Shown here: positions 1 to 8,487 of the stretch, piece after piece
Layout: every line of letters starts with the position of its first letter
Numbering within the stretch: position 1 is the stretch's first letter
NCBI GenBank assembly: GCA_035530655.1
Contig: DATKUK010000013.1
Location: 1 to 64,000, forward strand
Direction of reading: 5' to 3'
DNA: 64,000 nt
DNA from: DATKUK01 sp035530655
Lineage (GTDB): Bacteria; Planctomycetota; Phycisphaerae; UBA1845; DATKUK01
Position numbers and translations under genes: made by a program
Notes under the pieces: generated by a model
What the model was told of the DNA's origin: nothing
Databases searched by the model: none
What the model saw: only the letters and a program-made list of their open reading frames with translations

Positions 1-639
1 ACCGGCCAGATGCCATCGGCCGCCGCTGACCTGGAACCGAAGCTGACCATCATCCGGGGCCAGGATGCTCACCACGGCGCCCGGCTCGAGCCCCAACTGC
101 GTGCCGTCACCCAGATCGATGCGGCTGGGCTCGTCCGCCACAAAGGCCTGCCCCCACGGCAGCAGTGCCCCCGCCGACGCCTCCCTGCCCGCCTCAGATC
201 CCTCCAACGGCTGAAGTCGGCCCTCCAATACCTGCGGCTGAGAGCCCTGTGCTATAACTTCTTTTTTGACAGAATCTTGAGGTTCTCTCAGCGATCCGAA
301 AAAGTAACCTGCCCCCGCAGCCAGCAGGACAGCAGCCGCAGCCAGCATACGAGCCAGCCGGCGCGGTCGACCGCCAGCGCGGCCTGCCTGCTCACGCATC
401 CGCGCCGCCGCCAACCACACGGCCCGCTCGGCGCGTTCGGCCGGCACCGGATCGACCTTGCCCAACTCGCCGAGTAACCGGTCGGTGCGACGAAGGGCCT
501 CCAGCTCGGCCGCCAGGTCGGGCTGCTCGGCCAGGCGCTTCTCCAACGCCTCGCGCTGCGCGGGCTCCAACCCGCCCTCGAGGTAGGTCAAAAGGCGCTC
601 GGATCGCTCGTCCAGGATGTCTTCACGCTCGTCCGCCAT
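1..639 (-). CDS. FecR-like anti-sigma factor, membrane-anchored (partial, runs off window start)
   Basis: 213 codons are visible, with no stop before the window edge. The ATG lies 3 bases after the stop of the ECF sigma gene, so the two form one transcription unit. The N-terminal ~90 residues are charged and helical, as in the sigma-binding part of anti-sigma factors. One transmembrane helix spans about residues 97-116 and is preceded by RPRRL, which predicts a cytoplasmic N-terminus. After the helix, residues 150-213 (WGQAFVADEPSRIDLGDGT, then LRFQVSGGRW) resemble the periplasmic beta domain of FecR. The inferred role is to hold the adjacent sigma factor at the membrane and release it on an envelope or periplasmic signal. 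The HxxxCxxC zinc motif of classical zf-HC2 anti-sigmas is absent. The signal is unknown. Confidence 0.72.
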   Translation of the reverse strand, partial: MADEREDILDERSERLLTYLEGGLEPAQREALEKRLAEQPDLAAELEALRRTDRLLGELGKVDPVPAERAERAVWLAAARMREQAGRAGGRPRRLARMLAAAAVLLAAGAGYFFGSLREPQDSVKKEVIAQGSQPQVLEGRLQPLEGSEAGREASAGALLPWGQAFVADEPSRIDLGDGTQLGLEPGAVVSILAPDDGQLRFQVSGGRWHLAG

Positions 640-642
640 TGC

Positions 643-1209
643 CTATGCCTCGCCAAGTTGCCGCCTGAGGGCCGCCATTGCCCAATGCACGCGACTTCGC
701 AACGTGCCCTCCGGAGCACCGGTTAGCTCCGCCATTTGCCGATACGTCATCCCCTCAAGCCTGGAAAGCACCAACGCCTCGCGCTGCGGCCCGGGCAATT
801 CGTCAATCGCCCGTTGAAGCCTCTCCAACTCCTCCGATTTGGCCAGTCGATCCACCGGCGAGGATGCCACCGACTCGGCGGCCAGCCGTCGCCAATCAAG
901 CTGCCGCGCCTGACGCCGCCTATCATCGCGGGCCAGATTCAGGGCAATCCGATAAATCCAGGTTCCCAGCTCGGCCTCGCCTCGAAATCGCTTCAGGCCG
1001 GACTTGACTCGCACCCAGGTCTCCTGGAACAGCTCCTCAGCCCGTCCCAGGTCGCCCACGTAGCGCGCCAGAAGCCTTAGAATCGCCGGGCCGTGCTCGT
1101 GAACGAGCTGTTCGAGGGCCTCCGGATCGCCGCGCCGGCATCGCTCGACGAGATCGTCCGGCTCGCCCACTTCCCGGTCAGCTCCTGATGCGCCAGCGTT
1201 ACCAACCAC
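643..1209 (-). CDS. ECF-family RNA polymerase sigma factor
   Basis: This 188-residue protein has the two-domain ECF layout. Region 2 (about residues 22-95) contains the DLGRAEELFQETWVRV helix and FRGEAELGTWIYRIALNLARD. Region 4 (about 133-183) contains LPGPQREALVLSRLEGMTYRQMAELTGAPEGTLRSR, a typical helix-turn-helix for the -35 element. The length matches ECF sigmas. It directs RNA polymerase to a small regulon and is probably held inactive by the membrane anti-sigma encoded 3 bases downstream. A 219-bp space separates it from the divergent SMP-30 gene, which is a plausible but unproven target. Confidence 0.9.
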   Translation of the reverse strand: MVGNAGASGADREVGEPDDLVERCRRGDPEALEQLVHEHGPAILRLLARYVGDLGRAEELFQETWVRVKSGLKRFRGEAELGTWIYRIALNLARDDRRRQARQLDWRRLAAESVASSPVDRLAKSEELERLQRAIDELPGPQREALVLSRLEGMTYRQMAELTGAPEGTLRSRVHWAMAALRRQLGEA

Positions 1210-1428
1210 TTAGACTCTCACCCCGACTCCCCCGTTGAGGCGATTTTGGCCGCTATCGCCCGCTCTGGCAACCGGGCGCAAATGGTCTTCAGGCCGCCCC
1301 GCTCCCAATCGAAGCCAAAACCAGCCGGCCAATGTGGCTGGCCATCGTCAGGCACGCATGTGGTCGAATCGTACGGACGGCCACTACAATGCGGCCCCAA
1401 GGCGGTACCCGCCGACTGGAGGTAAGCG

Positions 1429-2292
1429 ATGTCTGCGAAGCATCAGGTCGAGATGGTGGCCAACTATCACTGCCGCTGCGGTGAGGGGCCCCTGTGGGAC
1501 GAACGTCGGCAGGTGCTGTTCTGGACCGACATTCCGGCCGGGCGGCTCTTTCGCTACGACCGCGTTTCCGACCGCCATGAACCGATCTACCAGGGCGAGC
1601 CGGTCGGGGGATTTACGCTCCAGGAGGACGGCAGCCTGCTGCTGTTCGGGGCCGACCGGATCAGCCGAATGGGCGACGACGGGCGGGTCGAGGTGCTCAT
1701 CGACGGCATCGACGCTGAAATGGACCGCTTCAACGACGTCATCGCCGATCCGCAGGGCCGGGTCTATGCCGGCACTATGGCCGACAATCCCCAACGCGGC
1801 GGCCTGTTTCGCGTCGACACCGACGGGTCGGTGCGCTGCCTGTTTCGGGGTACCGGCTGCTCCAACGGCATGGGGTTCACACCCGACCGGCGGGGTTTCT
1901 ACTGGACGTGTTCGACCACGCGACGGATCTTCCGGTTTGATTACGAAGAGGACACCGGCGACCTGGCCAACCGCGTCGAGCTGATTACCCTCTCCGAAGC
2001 CGAAGCCACACCCGACGGCATGACGCTGGACGCAGAGGGCAACATCTGGTCGGCAAGGTGGGGCGGCTTCGGTGTGTACAAATTCTCGCCGACGGGGCAG
2101 CAGCTCGAAAAGATCGAACTGCCGGTCGAAAAAGTTTCATCGGTCATGTTCGGCGGCGCCGATCTTGATGAACTCTACCTCACGACCGCCGGCGGCGCGG
2201 ACGACAGCGACACGCCCGACGGTGCCCTGTTTCGTGTGAAGCTCGACGTGAAAGGCGTGGTGGAGTTCCGCTCGCACATGCTGATGTCATGA
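1429..2292 (+). CDS. SMP-30/gluconolactonase/LRE family protein
   Basis: This 287-residue protein has the six-bladed beta-propeller signature of the SMP-30 family: GEGPLWDERRQVLFWTDI near residue 18, FNDVIADPQGRVYAG near 100, GFTPDRRGFYWT in the middle, and TPDGMTLDAEGNIW near 195. The conserved Glu of GEGP, the Asn of FND and the Asp of PDG supply the metal-binding site known from this family. Homologues hydrolyse sugar lactones such as gluconolactone or L-arabinolactone. The substrate cannot be read here. A GGAGG precedes the ATG. There is no signal peptide, so it is cytoplasmic. A strong stem-loop follows the stop. Confidence 0.88.
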   Translation: MSAKHQVEMVANYHCRCGEGPLWDERRQVLFWTDIPAGRLFRYDRVSDRHEPIYQGEPVGGFTLQEDGSLLLFGADRISRMGDDGRVEVLIDGIDAEMDRFNDVIADPQGRVYAGTMADNPQRGGLFRVDTDGSVRCLFRGTGCSNGMGFTPDRRGFYWTCSTTRRIFRFDYEEDTGDLANRVELITLSEAEATPDGMTLDAEGNIWSARWGGFGVYKFSPTGQQLEKIELPVEKVSSVMFGGADLDELYLTTAGGADDSDTPDGALFRVKLDVKGVVEFRSHMLMS

Positions 2293-2303
2293 GCGCATAA
2301 TAA

Positions 2304-2342
2304 GGGCCGGACGGGCAAGCGCGTCGGCCGCCCATCCGGCCC
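2304..2342. terminator. Stem-loop between convergent genes, likely bidirectional terminator
   Basis: The arms GGGCCGGACGGGC and GCCCATCCGGCCC pair over 13 positions with one mismatch around a 13-nt loop. The site lies in the 79-bp gap between the stops of the SMP-30 and VIT/VWA genes. There is no long T-tract, so its function is inferred from position and stem strength. Confidence 0.5.
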
Positions 2343-2371
2343 GTGTTCGGTGCGATCGTAAGCGCCGCGCG

Positions 2372-4786
2372 TCATGCACCGGTGACGGGTGTAATTCGCA
2401 GGACCGCGTCGAGCTTGGCCAGTTCCTCCAGCTTTCGCACATCGATCGAGCCGATGACCAGTCGCACGGCCTTGCTGTCGGCCTTCTGAATGAAGCCGAG
2501 CTTGGCCAGCGCGGCCAGTGTGTCGGCCGACACGTCGCGCAGGTAGATCATCACGTCGACTCGATAATCGATGACGCGAAGCTTGCCGACGCTCAGGCTG
2601 CCGTCCTTGCCCTGCTTGGCGACTTTCTCCGCCAAGCCCTGCAACGCTTGGGCGAGCTTTGTTTGCGGCGACGGTTTCTCCGCATCGGCGACGCGATCGA
2701 ATTCCACCCGTGACGAGTCCATCGGCATCGCCGCTGGAGAGGCCAATCGGGCAGCTTTGACCTCGTTAAGGGCAACGCCATACCGGCGCACAGGCTGCCC
2801 CAGGATCAACCGGCCAGCCATCCTGCCCCTGCTGCCCGCTTCCTCCTTGCAGCCGAAGATCCCCTCGTAACTCACGCCGTCGGGCATCTCGACGGGCACG
2901 TCGACCCTCACCGGCTCGCCGCCGACGGTGACGGTCATTTCCTCAACGGCCACGAAGCTGGTGAACTGTGTCATCAGGTTGTAGTCGAGCCCGAGTTGCG
3001 TGACCTGATCTTTGAGATGCTCGGGGAAGTTGCCGCTCTGAAGCGCAGCCATGTCCTGGTGCATCAGGTAACTGATCTTGGCGCGGGCCCATAGCGAAGC
3101 GACGGCCTCGTGCTGCTGCGGCGCCGCCGGCAGCTCAATGCGAATCTGTCGCTCAAAGGGCCCACCGCCTGTCTGGCCGCGGAGCACGATCGTACCCGAC
3201 TTGGATTCGCCAAGTCGGCCATGAATCATGATCGGCTTGACGCTGAACAAGTCCGGCAGCCGGGCGGGATAAACCTCGCTAACCGACAACTCGCCCCAGC
3301 CGATCTCGATGTCGGTCAGCACCGGTGCGTTGATGCGCTGGGCAAAGCGCTTGGCCGCCTGCTCGCCCTGGCTGGCGAGCGTGACGTACTCGACCTCGCC
3401 GCGGCCCGCGTGGGCCATGCCATCCAGCAGGAAGCGGTTCACGCTGTTGCCGATGCCGAACGCAAACACCCTGGCCGTACCCGCGTTGCGTCGCACCGCA
3501 TCGATGATATCGAAATCGTTGCCGATGTACCCATCGGTCATGAAGCAGACGATGCGGACGCGCTCGGGGTCGTCCTGACCCTCCAGCGCCGCTTGGATCG
3601 CCTTCATCATCTCCGTGCCGCCCGAGCCGTACAGATCGGCCAGATACTTCAGCGCCGTCGTGCGGCTCTCCGCCGTGTTGGCCACGGGCTTCTCGAAGCA
3701 GCGCCCCGTCCCGCCCGAGAAGCTCAGCAGGTTGAACGTATCGCGCGGGTTCATCATCTCGATGCACAGGCGCATCGTTTCCTTGGCTTTTTCGATGGGA
3801 AAGCCGCTCATCGACCCGCTGCGATCGATCACGAAGATCATCTCCTTGGGCACCGCCTCGCCCGGCAGGACGCGCCGCGGCGGCTGGAGCACGAGCGTAA
3901 AGAACATGCCGCGACCGTCCTGATGCAGCAGAACGGCGTCGCCGATCTCGTCGGTGGCGGTGCGGTAGCGAAGGATGAAATCCTTGTTGGGGATCGTCGC
4001 CTGGTCGATGAGCCTGACGCTCGCGCGACCCGCGCCCTGCTCGCTCACCTCGACGTCGTGCAGCACACTGGTCAGGTCGAACAACTCGGTGCCGGCGTCG
4101 ATGCGAACGGTGATGCCGATATCGTGACCCGCCCGCGTGCCCTCGGGCGTGACCGGTGGAGTGATCCGGTGCGCGTCGGGCACCTCGGGCGTGGGCGTGC
4201 CGGTGGTCATCGGCGCCGGGGCGCTGCCGCCGCCCGGGATGTAGCGCGGACCCACCACCATCGGGAAGACGTACTCGAAGAGCCCGTCCTCATACTTGAG
4301 CGTCTCGACGTAACCGATTTCGATCACCACCTCGACGCCCGGCTCGATGTTAGCCACCGACTGCGTGAAGATGTTGGGCCGCTCCTGATCGAGCAGGCCG
4401 GCAACATGACCGGCCTGACGCGCGGCTTCGTAGATCTGCCTCGCCTCGTCGCGCTGCTTGATCTGACCGACGATGCGGCGGTCACCCACCGTCATCACCA
4501 TGTGGTCGACGGCTGCGTCCTGAGGCAGCGGGAACACGTAGACGGCTTCGATCTTCCTGTCCAACGGGTTGTGGAACGTCTGGCGGACGTGAGTGCGGCC
4601 AACGAAGCCCGCAATGTCGGCCTCGACGTCGGTGTGTTTGAGCGGGCATGCGCCCACCTGCGTACCCGCGTCGTCGATGATTCGCAGCTCACCGCCGGTG
4701 GGCGGGCCGGTTTCGGCAGCCACCGCCGCACCCGCCAGCGCCAAAAAGGCAAACAAAGTCCGGTAACCATTTCGCATCGCGTTCAT
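2372..4786 (-). CDS. VIT and von Willebrand factor A domain surface protein
   Basis: This protein of about 804 residues starts at the ATG preceded by AGGAG; a longer frame begins at 4816 but has no ribosome site. The N-terminus MNAMRNGYRTLFAFLALAGA is a signal peptide. A VIT (vault/inter-alpha-trypsin) domain follows at roughly residues 40-165, with VRQTFHNPLDRKIEAVYVFPLP. The VWA domain at about 315-490 has an intact MIDAS: DRSGSMSG, then the FSGG and MTDGYIGND segments. The C-terminal ~250 residues are unassigned. VIT-VWA proteins are common in Planctomycetota, where they are exported and presumed to mediate metal-dependent protein contacts. No enzymatic residues are seen. Confidence 0.88.
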   Translation of the reverse strand: MNAMRNGYRTLFAFLALAGAAVAAETGPPTGGELRIIDDAGTQVGACPLKHTDVEADIAGFVGRTHVRQTFHNPLDRKIEAVYVFPLPQDAAVDHMVMTVGDRRIVGQIKQRDEARQIYEAARQAGHVAGLLDQERPNIFTQSVANIEPGVEVVIEIGYVETLKYEDGLFEYVFPMVVGPRYIPGGGSAPAPMTTGTPTPEVPDAHRITPPVTPEGTRAGHDIGITVRIDAGTELFDLTSVLHDVEVSEQGAGRASVRLIDQATIPNKDFILRYRTATDEIGDAVLLHQDGRGMFFTLVLQPPRRVLPGEAVPKEMIFVIDRSGSMSGFPIEKAKETMRLCIEMMNPRDTFNLLSFSGGTGRCFEKPVANTAESRTTALKYLADLYGSGGTEMMKAIQAALEGQDDPERVRIVCFMTDGYIGNDFDIIDAVRRNAGTARVFAFGIGNSVNRFLLDGMAHAGRGEVEYVTLASQGEQAAKRFAQRINAPVLTDIEIGWGELSVSEVYPARLPDLFSVKPIMIHGRLGESKSGTIVLRGQTGGGPFERQIRIELPAAPQQHEAVASLWARAKISYLMHQDMAALQSGNFPEHLKDQVTQLGLDYNLMTQFTSFVAVEEMTVTVGGEPVRVDVPVEMPDGVSYEGIFGCKEEAGSRGRMAGRLILGQPVRRYGVALNEVKAARLASPAAMPMDSSRVEFDRVADAEKPSPQTKLAQALQGLAEKVAKQGKDGSLSVGKLRVIDYRVDVMIYLRDVSADTLAALAKLGFIQKADSKAVRLVIGSIDVRKLEELAKLDAVLRITPVTGA

Positions 4787-4934
4787 GGCTTGCTCCTGTG
4801 CGTCTGAAAAGTTCATCAGCGAGTCTTTGCCAGTTTCGACGCAGCCCGCCGCGACCGGTTCCCGTTTTTTTTTGCACCTGTTTCAGATGGCATGGGGAGG
4901 CCATCGGACGTGAACCTGTGGACCGGCCAAGGGG

Positions 4935-5150
4935 GTGAACTCGCCCCTGGGAGCCCGCCTTGGCCAAGCCATCGTCGGCCGGCGCGCCGGGGCTTGGGCA
5001 GAAGCTGATCGAGATCGGGCAAAAGTTGTGCACCACGCACGCCACGTGACGTTCCGGGCGGCTGAGGCGGTGGTGCCGAAGCGCTTGTTCGAGGCGATCC
5101 TGGAGCGGATTCACCGTTTGCGGCCCCGACTGGACGGTCTGCGAGAAGGC
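4935..5150 (+). pseudogene. Degenerate transposase C-terminal remnant (IS1380-like)
   Basis: In the gap upstream of the VIT/VWA gene, one frame reads VHHARHVTFRAAEAVVPKR and then LFEAILERIHRLRP. This matches my memory of the conserved C-terminal tail of IS1380-type DDE transposases. The segment just upstream that should precede it (GQKLIEIGQKL, near 4993-5025) is in another frame, so a frameshift lies around 5024-5030. No catalytic domain and no terminal inverted repeats remain. I see no intact gene in the rest of 4787-5311. Assignment rests on remembered family character, not on a search. Confidence 0.42.
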
Positions 5151-5311
5151 GATGAGGCTCCGACGAGGCACGGAAGACGCCTGACCGCCCAAGAACATCC
5201 TTGTGGTACCCAAATACGAGCGGATAATGATGCATAATGACGTTCATGTTGCCCAGCGGCCGAAGTGGGCGGAGGCTATCCGGGCAATACTGAGCCAATA
5301 AGGAGCATGTC

Positions 5312-6055
5312 ATGAGAAAAACCAAGGTGTTGCTACCGATGATCGGGCTGGGCGTGGTAGGTGCGCTGGCATTCGCTGCGTGGGCGGCCGAGGGGGACGA
5401 GCAGCAGGTGACGCTCGACCAGGTGCCCGCCGCCGTCAAGGCAACCATTCTGAAGGAATCGGCCGGAGCAAAGATCACGGGAATCGAGCGCGAAACGAAG
5501 AACGGGAAGACGATCTACGACGCGGAATTCCTCCTGAACGGCAAGGGAATCGAGATCAAGGTGGCGCCCGACGGCACCTTGCTCGGCCGAGAAGCTGAGG
5601 ACGAAGGCGACGACGAGGATGGTCTGACGATCGATCAGGTCCCCGAGCCGGCACGGGCAGCGCTGCTCAAGCTCGCAGGTGGTGCTACGATCGTCAAAGC
5701 GGAGCGCGAAAGAGAGCACGGTGTGCTCGTCTACGGGGCCAAGTGGGTCGTGAATAGCACACAGCATGGGGCCGCCGTTACGGCCGAGGGAAAGTTGATC
5801 GAAACCGAGGAAACCGTCCGTGTCGAAGACCTGCCCCCGGCGGTCCGCACGGTGGTTGCCAAACACTTTCCGGCCAAGACGAAGCTGACCATCGAAAAAA
5901 AGATGGTCGTGACCTATGAGGTCGAGGCCCGGATCGACGGGACAGATCGCGAGTTGGTCGTCTTCCCGACCGGAAAAGTCCACGAAGAGCAGGGCGAAGA
6001 CAACCACGACGACGATGACGATGCCGGTGGCGACGATCGCGAAGACGACGACTAA
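5312..6055 (+). CDS. Secreted PepSY-like triple-repeat protein with acidic tail
   Basis: This 247-residue protein has a signal peptide (MRKTKVLLPMIGLGVVGALAF...AWA) and a good AAGGAG before the ATG. Three repeats of a PepSY-like unit follow. Each opens with a motif of the form LDQVPAAVKATI, IDQVPEPARAALL or VEDLPPAVRTVV, followed by a beta hairpin such as GKTIYDAEFLLNGKGIEIKVAPDG. The last ~25 residues are almost all Asp, Glu, Asn and Gly and could bind calcium or other cations. Repeats of this type are found in periplasmic proteins, some described as inhibitor-like. The exact role is unknown. The gene stands alone, with a phosphatase gene 120 bp downstream. Confidence 0.75.
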   Translation: MRKTKVLLPMIGLGVVGALAFAAWAAEGDEQQVTLDQVPAAVKATILKESAGAKITGIERETKNGKTIYDAEFLLNGKGIEIKVAPDGTLLGREAEDEGDDEDGLTIDQVPEPARAALLKLAGGATIVKAEREREHGVLVYGAKWVVNSTQHGAAVTAEGKLIETEETVRVEDLPPAVRTVVAKHFPAKTKLTIEKKMVVTYEVEARIDGTDRELVVFPTGKVHEEQGEDNHDDDDDAGGDDREDDD

Positions 6056-6175
6056 CGGGCACGGCGGATACACCCATATCCTGCCAACAGGATGCCAGTC
6101 GAATCCGAGCTTAGGTCCGCGGCGCGAGGACCTCTCGTGAGGTTGCAGACAGTCTCGGCGGACCGAAGGAGGCAG

Positions 6176-6964
6176 GTGACTCGCTTCGCTTCAAGCGGAT
6201 CGAGCGGCGCGGCGTTCTTATTGATTCTGCCCGCGTTCATACTGGCCACCTTGATGGTGGGTGGACTGATGTTCGCTATGCTGATGTTGGTCTGGCCGGG
6301 AGGCTGCTATCCGAGCCTCTTCTGCCCCGCCCCCAGAGAATCTCTGCCCGCTGAGCCCACCCGCTGGGTCGAGTTGCCCGGCGCCCTGAATGCGCGCGAC
6401 TTGGGTGGGTATGGGGCGGCCGACGGCAAGACGGTACGTTGGCACAAGGTCTACCGGTCTGCCGCGCTTCACGCCCTGACGGGTGAAGGCTGCCAGGCGT
6501 TCGCCAACCTGCGGATCAAGACGGTCATCGACATGAGGAACCGGCTGCTGTCATCGCCGTTATTCGGCGGCGACGTTCTGTGCGTACACTGCTGCGCCGA
6601 GGTGCATCTGTTGCCGGTTAAGGATGTCCGCGATGCCAACGTGTTCGAATCGGCACAGTGGATCGAGTTGTTTCGCGAGGGACTGCCGTTGCTGGCAGAC
6701 GCCGACCGATTGCCGTTGCTGTTTCATTGTGGCGCCGGCAAAGATCGGGCGGGTGCTTTCTCGGCGGTGCTGCTGGCCATCCTGGGCGTAGATCGCCAGG
6801 ACATCGTCGACGACTATCTGCTCTCGGCGGAGGTTAGCGACCCGGCGCCGATCCTGAGGCTGCTGGATTCGATCGATCAGAAGGGCGGGATCGAGTCGGT
6901 GACCGCATCGCTGGGCGTGCCTGCACAGACCCTGGCGGCCATTCGTGAGAATCTGCTCGAATGA
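6176..6964 (+). CDS. Membrane-anchored tyrosine/dual-specificity protein phosphatase
   Basis: About 262 residues from the GTG at 6176, which follows AAGGAGG closely. An ATG at 6092 in the same frame is possible but lacks a ribosome site. A hydrophobic anchor at about residues 12-42 suggests an N-terminal membrane tether. The phosphatase domain contains ALNARDLGGYGAADGKTVRW and KVYRSAAL, both typical of the bacterial Y_phosphatase3 family, and the P-loop HCGAGKDRAG with catalytic Cys near residue 185 and Arg near 191. Family members dephosphorylate phosphotyrosine or phosphoinositides. The catalytic site looks intact. Whether the domain faces the cytoplasm or periplasm is not settled by the sequence. 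Confidence 0.82.
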   Translation: MTRFASSGSSGAAFLLILPAFILATLMVGGLMFAMLMLVWPGGCYPSLFCPAPRESLPAEPTRWVELPGALNARDLGGYGAADGKTVRWHKVYRSAALHALTGEGCQAFANLRIKTVIDMRNRLLSSPLFGGDVLCVHCCAEVHLLPVKDVRDANVFESAQWIELFREGLPLLADADRLPLLFHCGAGKDRAGAFSAVLLAILGVDRQDIVDDYLLSAEVSDPAPILRLLDSIDQKGGIESVTASLGVPAQTLAAIRENLLE

Positions 6965-7114
6965 GCCGCGTCGCGCGGGTCGGCGTCCATCGCGTGCTCC
7001 TGTCGTCATACTCGGTGGCGATGACACCAAAAGCATACCCCAAAAGTCACTATGGCGCAAGTTGAAATGGGTAAGATAGAGCAAGGCGACAATCGAGCGA
7101 CAGGGGATGATCGG

Positions 7115-7615
7115 ATGGACTCCGAACCAGGTGAGCGGTTAGCCCCGGCGGTGGGCGCGATGATTTTGGTTTCCGCGGCGTTGGCGCTGTTGGCATGGGC
7201 GGTCCTTGCCCACGCCGCTCGGGTGGGCCCGCCGACGCTGGCGATGGCAGTCGTGCCGCTGGGGGCAGCGCTTGTCTTGCAGCTACGACTTTCGCGCCTC
7301 GTCCCCGACATGGTCTTCGGCGCGATCGATACGGGGCTGCTGACCATCCCAGCCCTGATCGGCGGGTGGCACTTCGGGGTGATCGGCGCGATTCTGGGCG
7401 GCGTGGTGGGCGACTCGATCACCGACGGGATCGCCGGGCTCTTCGAGGGCGGCATCGCCTCGTGGCTGCGGCGGCACGGCATCGAGGAGTCGCGAACGGC
7501 GGCCGGCAGCGGCCTGGGCAAGATGACCGGGTGTCTGGCCGGCTGCGGACTTGTGCTAACGGTCGCCGAGCTGCTTGGCCTGATGCCCGGCGGCGGGCTG
7601 TTGGCAGGCCCCTAG
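7115..7615 (+). CDS. Small multipass membrane protein of unknown function
   Basis: About 166 residues if the ATG at 7115 is used (AGGGG 8 bases upstream); ATG 7052 in the same frame is the alternative. Hydrophobic segments occur at roughly residues 11-35, 41-58, 70-95 and 135-155, giving four likely membrane helices. The middle holds a glycine-rich stretch GVIGAILGGVVGDSITDGIAGLFEGGI that recalls glycine-zipper or small transporter folds. I do not recognise the family. The gene follows the phosphatase by 150 bp, and an insertion-sequence fragment starts soon after its stop. Confidence 0.6.
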   Translation: MDSEPGERLAPAVGAMILVSAALALLAWAVLAHAARVGPPTLAMAVVPLGAALVLQLRLSRLVPDMVFGAIDTGLLTIPALIGGWHFGVIGAILGGVVGDSITDGIAGLFEGGIASWLRRHGIEESRTAAGSGLGKMTGCLAGCGLVLTVAELLGLMPGGGLLAGP

Positions 7616-7722
7616 TGAATTATTCATGACCTGGCGCTGTTTTACGGCCTCCTTGTGAGTTAACTTAAGCTTGAGATAGAAGTTATTTGAGGCCGTCCGG
7701 GAATTCCGTGTCGTAAACGCAT

Positions 7723-7783
7723 GGATCTCCGGAGGTTATGATTGGTGTAGTGACAAAACCCACATAGCCTCAAGCGGAGATCC
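7723..7783. repeat. Interrupted inverted repeat upstream of transposase fragment
   Basis: GGATCTCCG (7723-7731) is repeated inverted as CGGAGATCC (7775-7783). A second nested pair, GGTTATG and CATAGCC, sits inside. The dyad ends just before the start codon of the transposase fragment. It may be the IS regulatory or terminal region, or an RNA hairpin that limits transposase translation. Confidence 0.55.
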
Positions 7784-7788
7784 AGATC

Positions 7789-8130
7789 ATGCGTGCGCGT
7801 GCCATGGAGGGCACGTGCTTGGCGACACTGGTCAGGATGGCCATTTCGTTGTGTCGAGCCGCCGAACGCCAGTGCCCACGGGCGGGCCCCGGACGACCGC
7901 CGGACTTTCCGGACTGGGTGATGGCGGTCCTAATTATGACCGCAGTCTTCAAAAAGAAAAAGTCCAAGTCGGCTCAGTATCGGTTCCTGCGGGAACACCG
8001 TCGTGAGTTCACGGACTGGCTGGGCCTGAAGAGCTTCCCTTCGCGAACGACCTACTTCGACCGCTGCCGCCGGTCCCACCGGCTGTTCGAGGTGGCCATC
8101 CGGGTTCAAGGCGAAAGGGCCGTGGCCGAT
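7789..8130 (+). pseudogene. Transposase N-terminal fragment (IS4/IS5-type DDE), truncated
   Basis: The frame from the ATG at 7789 encodes GRPPDFPDWVMAVLIMTAVF, KSKSAQYRFLREHRREF and LKSFPSRTTYFDRCRRSHRLF, typical of the N-terminal part of IS4/IS5-like DDE transposases. After about residue 113 the match stops and the sequence becomes arginine-rich out-of-frame translation of an unrelated gene. All catalytic D, D and E residues are missing, so it cannot be active. The element appears to have been cut by a deletion that joined it to the downstream propeller fragment. Confidence 0.68.
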
Positions 8131-8431
8131 GCACGCGATCGATCGCGTCCGCTGCGCCCACTCGATCGGTGTGGCCGACCTCGACGGCGAGGGGCAAAAC
8201 GAGATCGTCGTCGGTGAGCACGATCCTTTCTATCCCTATCGCAACCGCTGTCGTCTGTTTGTCTACAAGAAGGCCGACCCGGCCGGGCAGACCTGGAAGC
8301 GCTACCAGCTCGACGATCACTTCGAGCATCACGACGGCACACAGATCATCGAACTTGCGCCGGGCAGGTTGGGCATCGTCTCGCACGGTTGGCGCGACAG
8401 TCTGTACGTTCACCTGTGGGAGCCGAGCTAG
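8102..8431 (+). pseudogene. C-terminal fragment of an FG-GAP/VCBS beta-propeller protein
   Basis: From about 8102 the frame reads FKAKGPWPMHAIDRVRCAHS, then IGVADLDGEGQNEIVVGEHD, FYPYRNRCRLFVYKKADP, FEHHDGTQIIELAPG and ends YVHLWEPS. DLDGEGQNEIVVGEHD is a classical FG-GAP/VCBS calcium-loop repeat, and the ending looks like a natural C-terminus. There is no signal peptide and only one to two repeats remain of what is normally a six- or seven-bladed propeller. The 5' part was lost at the junction with the transposase fragment. Confidence 0.66.
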
Positions 8432-8487
8432 GTTTCGGTTCAGCGCTTACGTCAGACTGACTCGGCCTCGCGACGAAGTGAGTATCA

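Noticed and set aside
3110..4807. Long open frame (565 codons) on the plus strand opposite the VIT/VWA gene
   Set aside because: It is the complement of a well-supported gene, is rich in His, Arg and Asp in a pattern typical of antisense frames in GC-rich DNA, and has no ribosome site.
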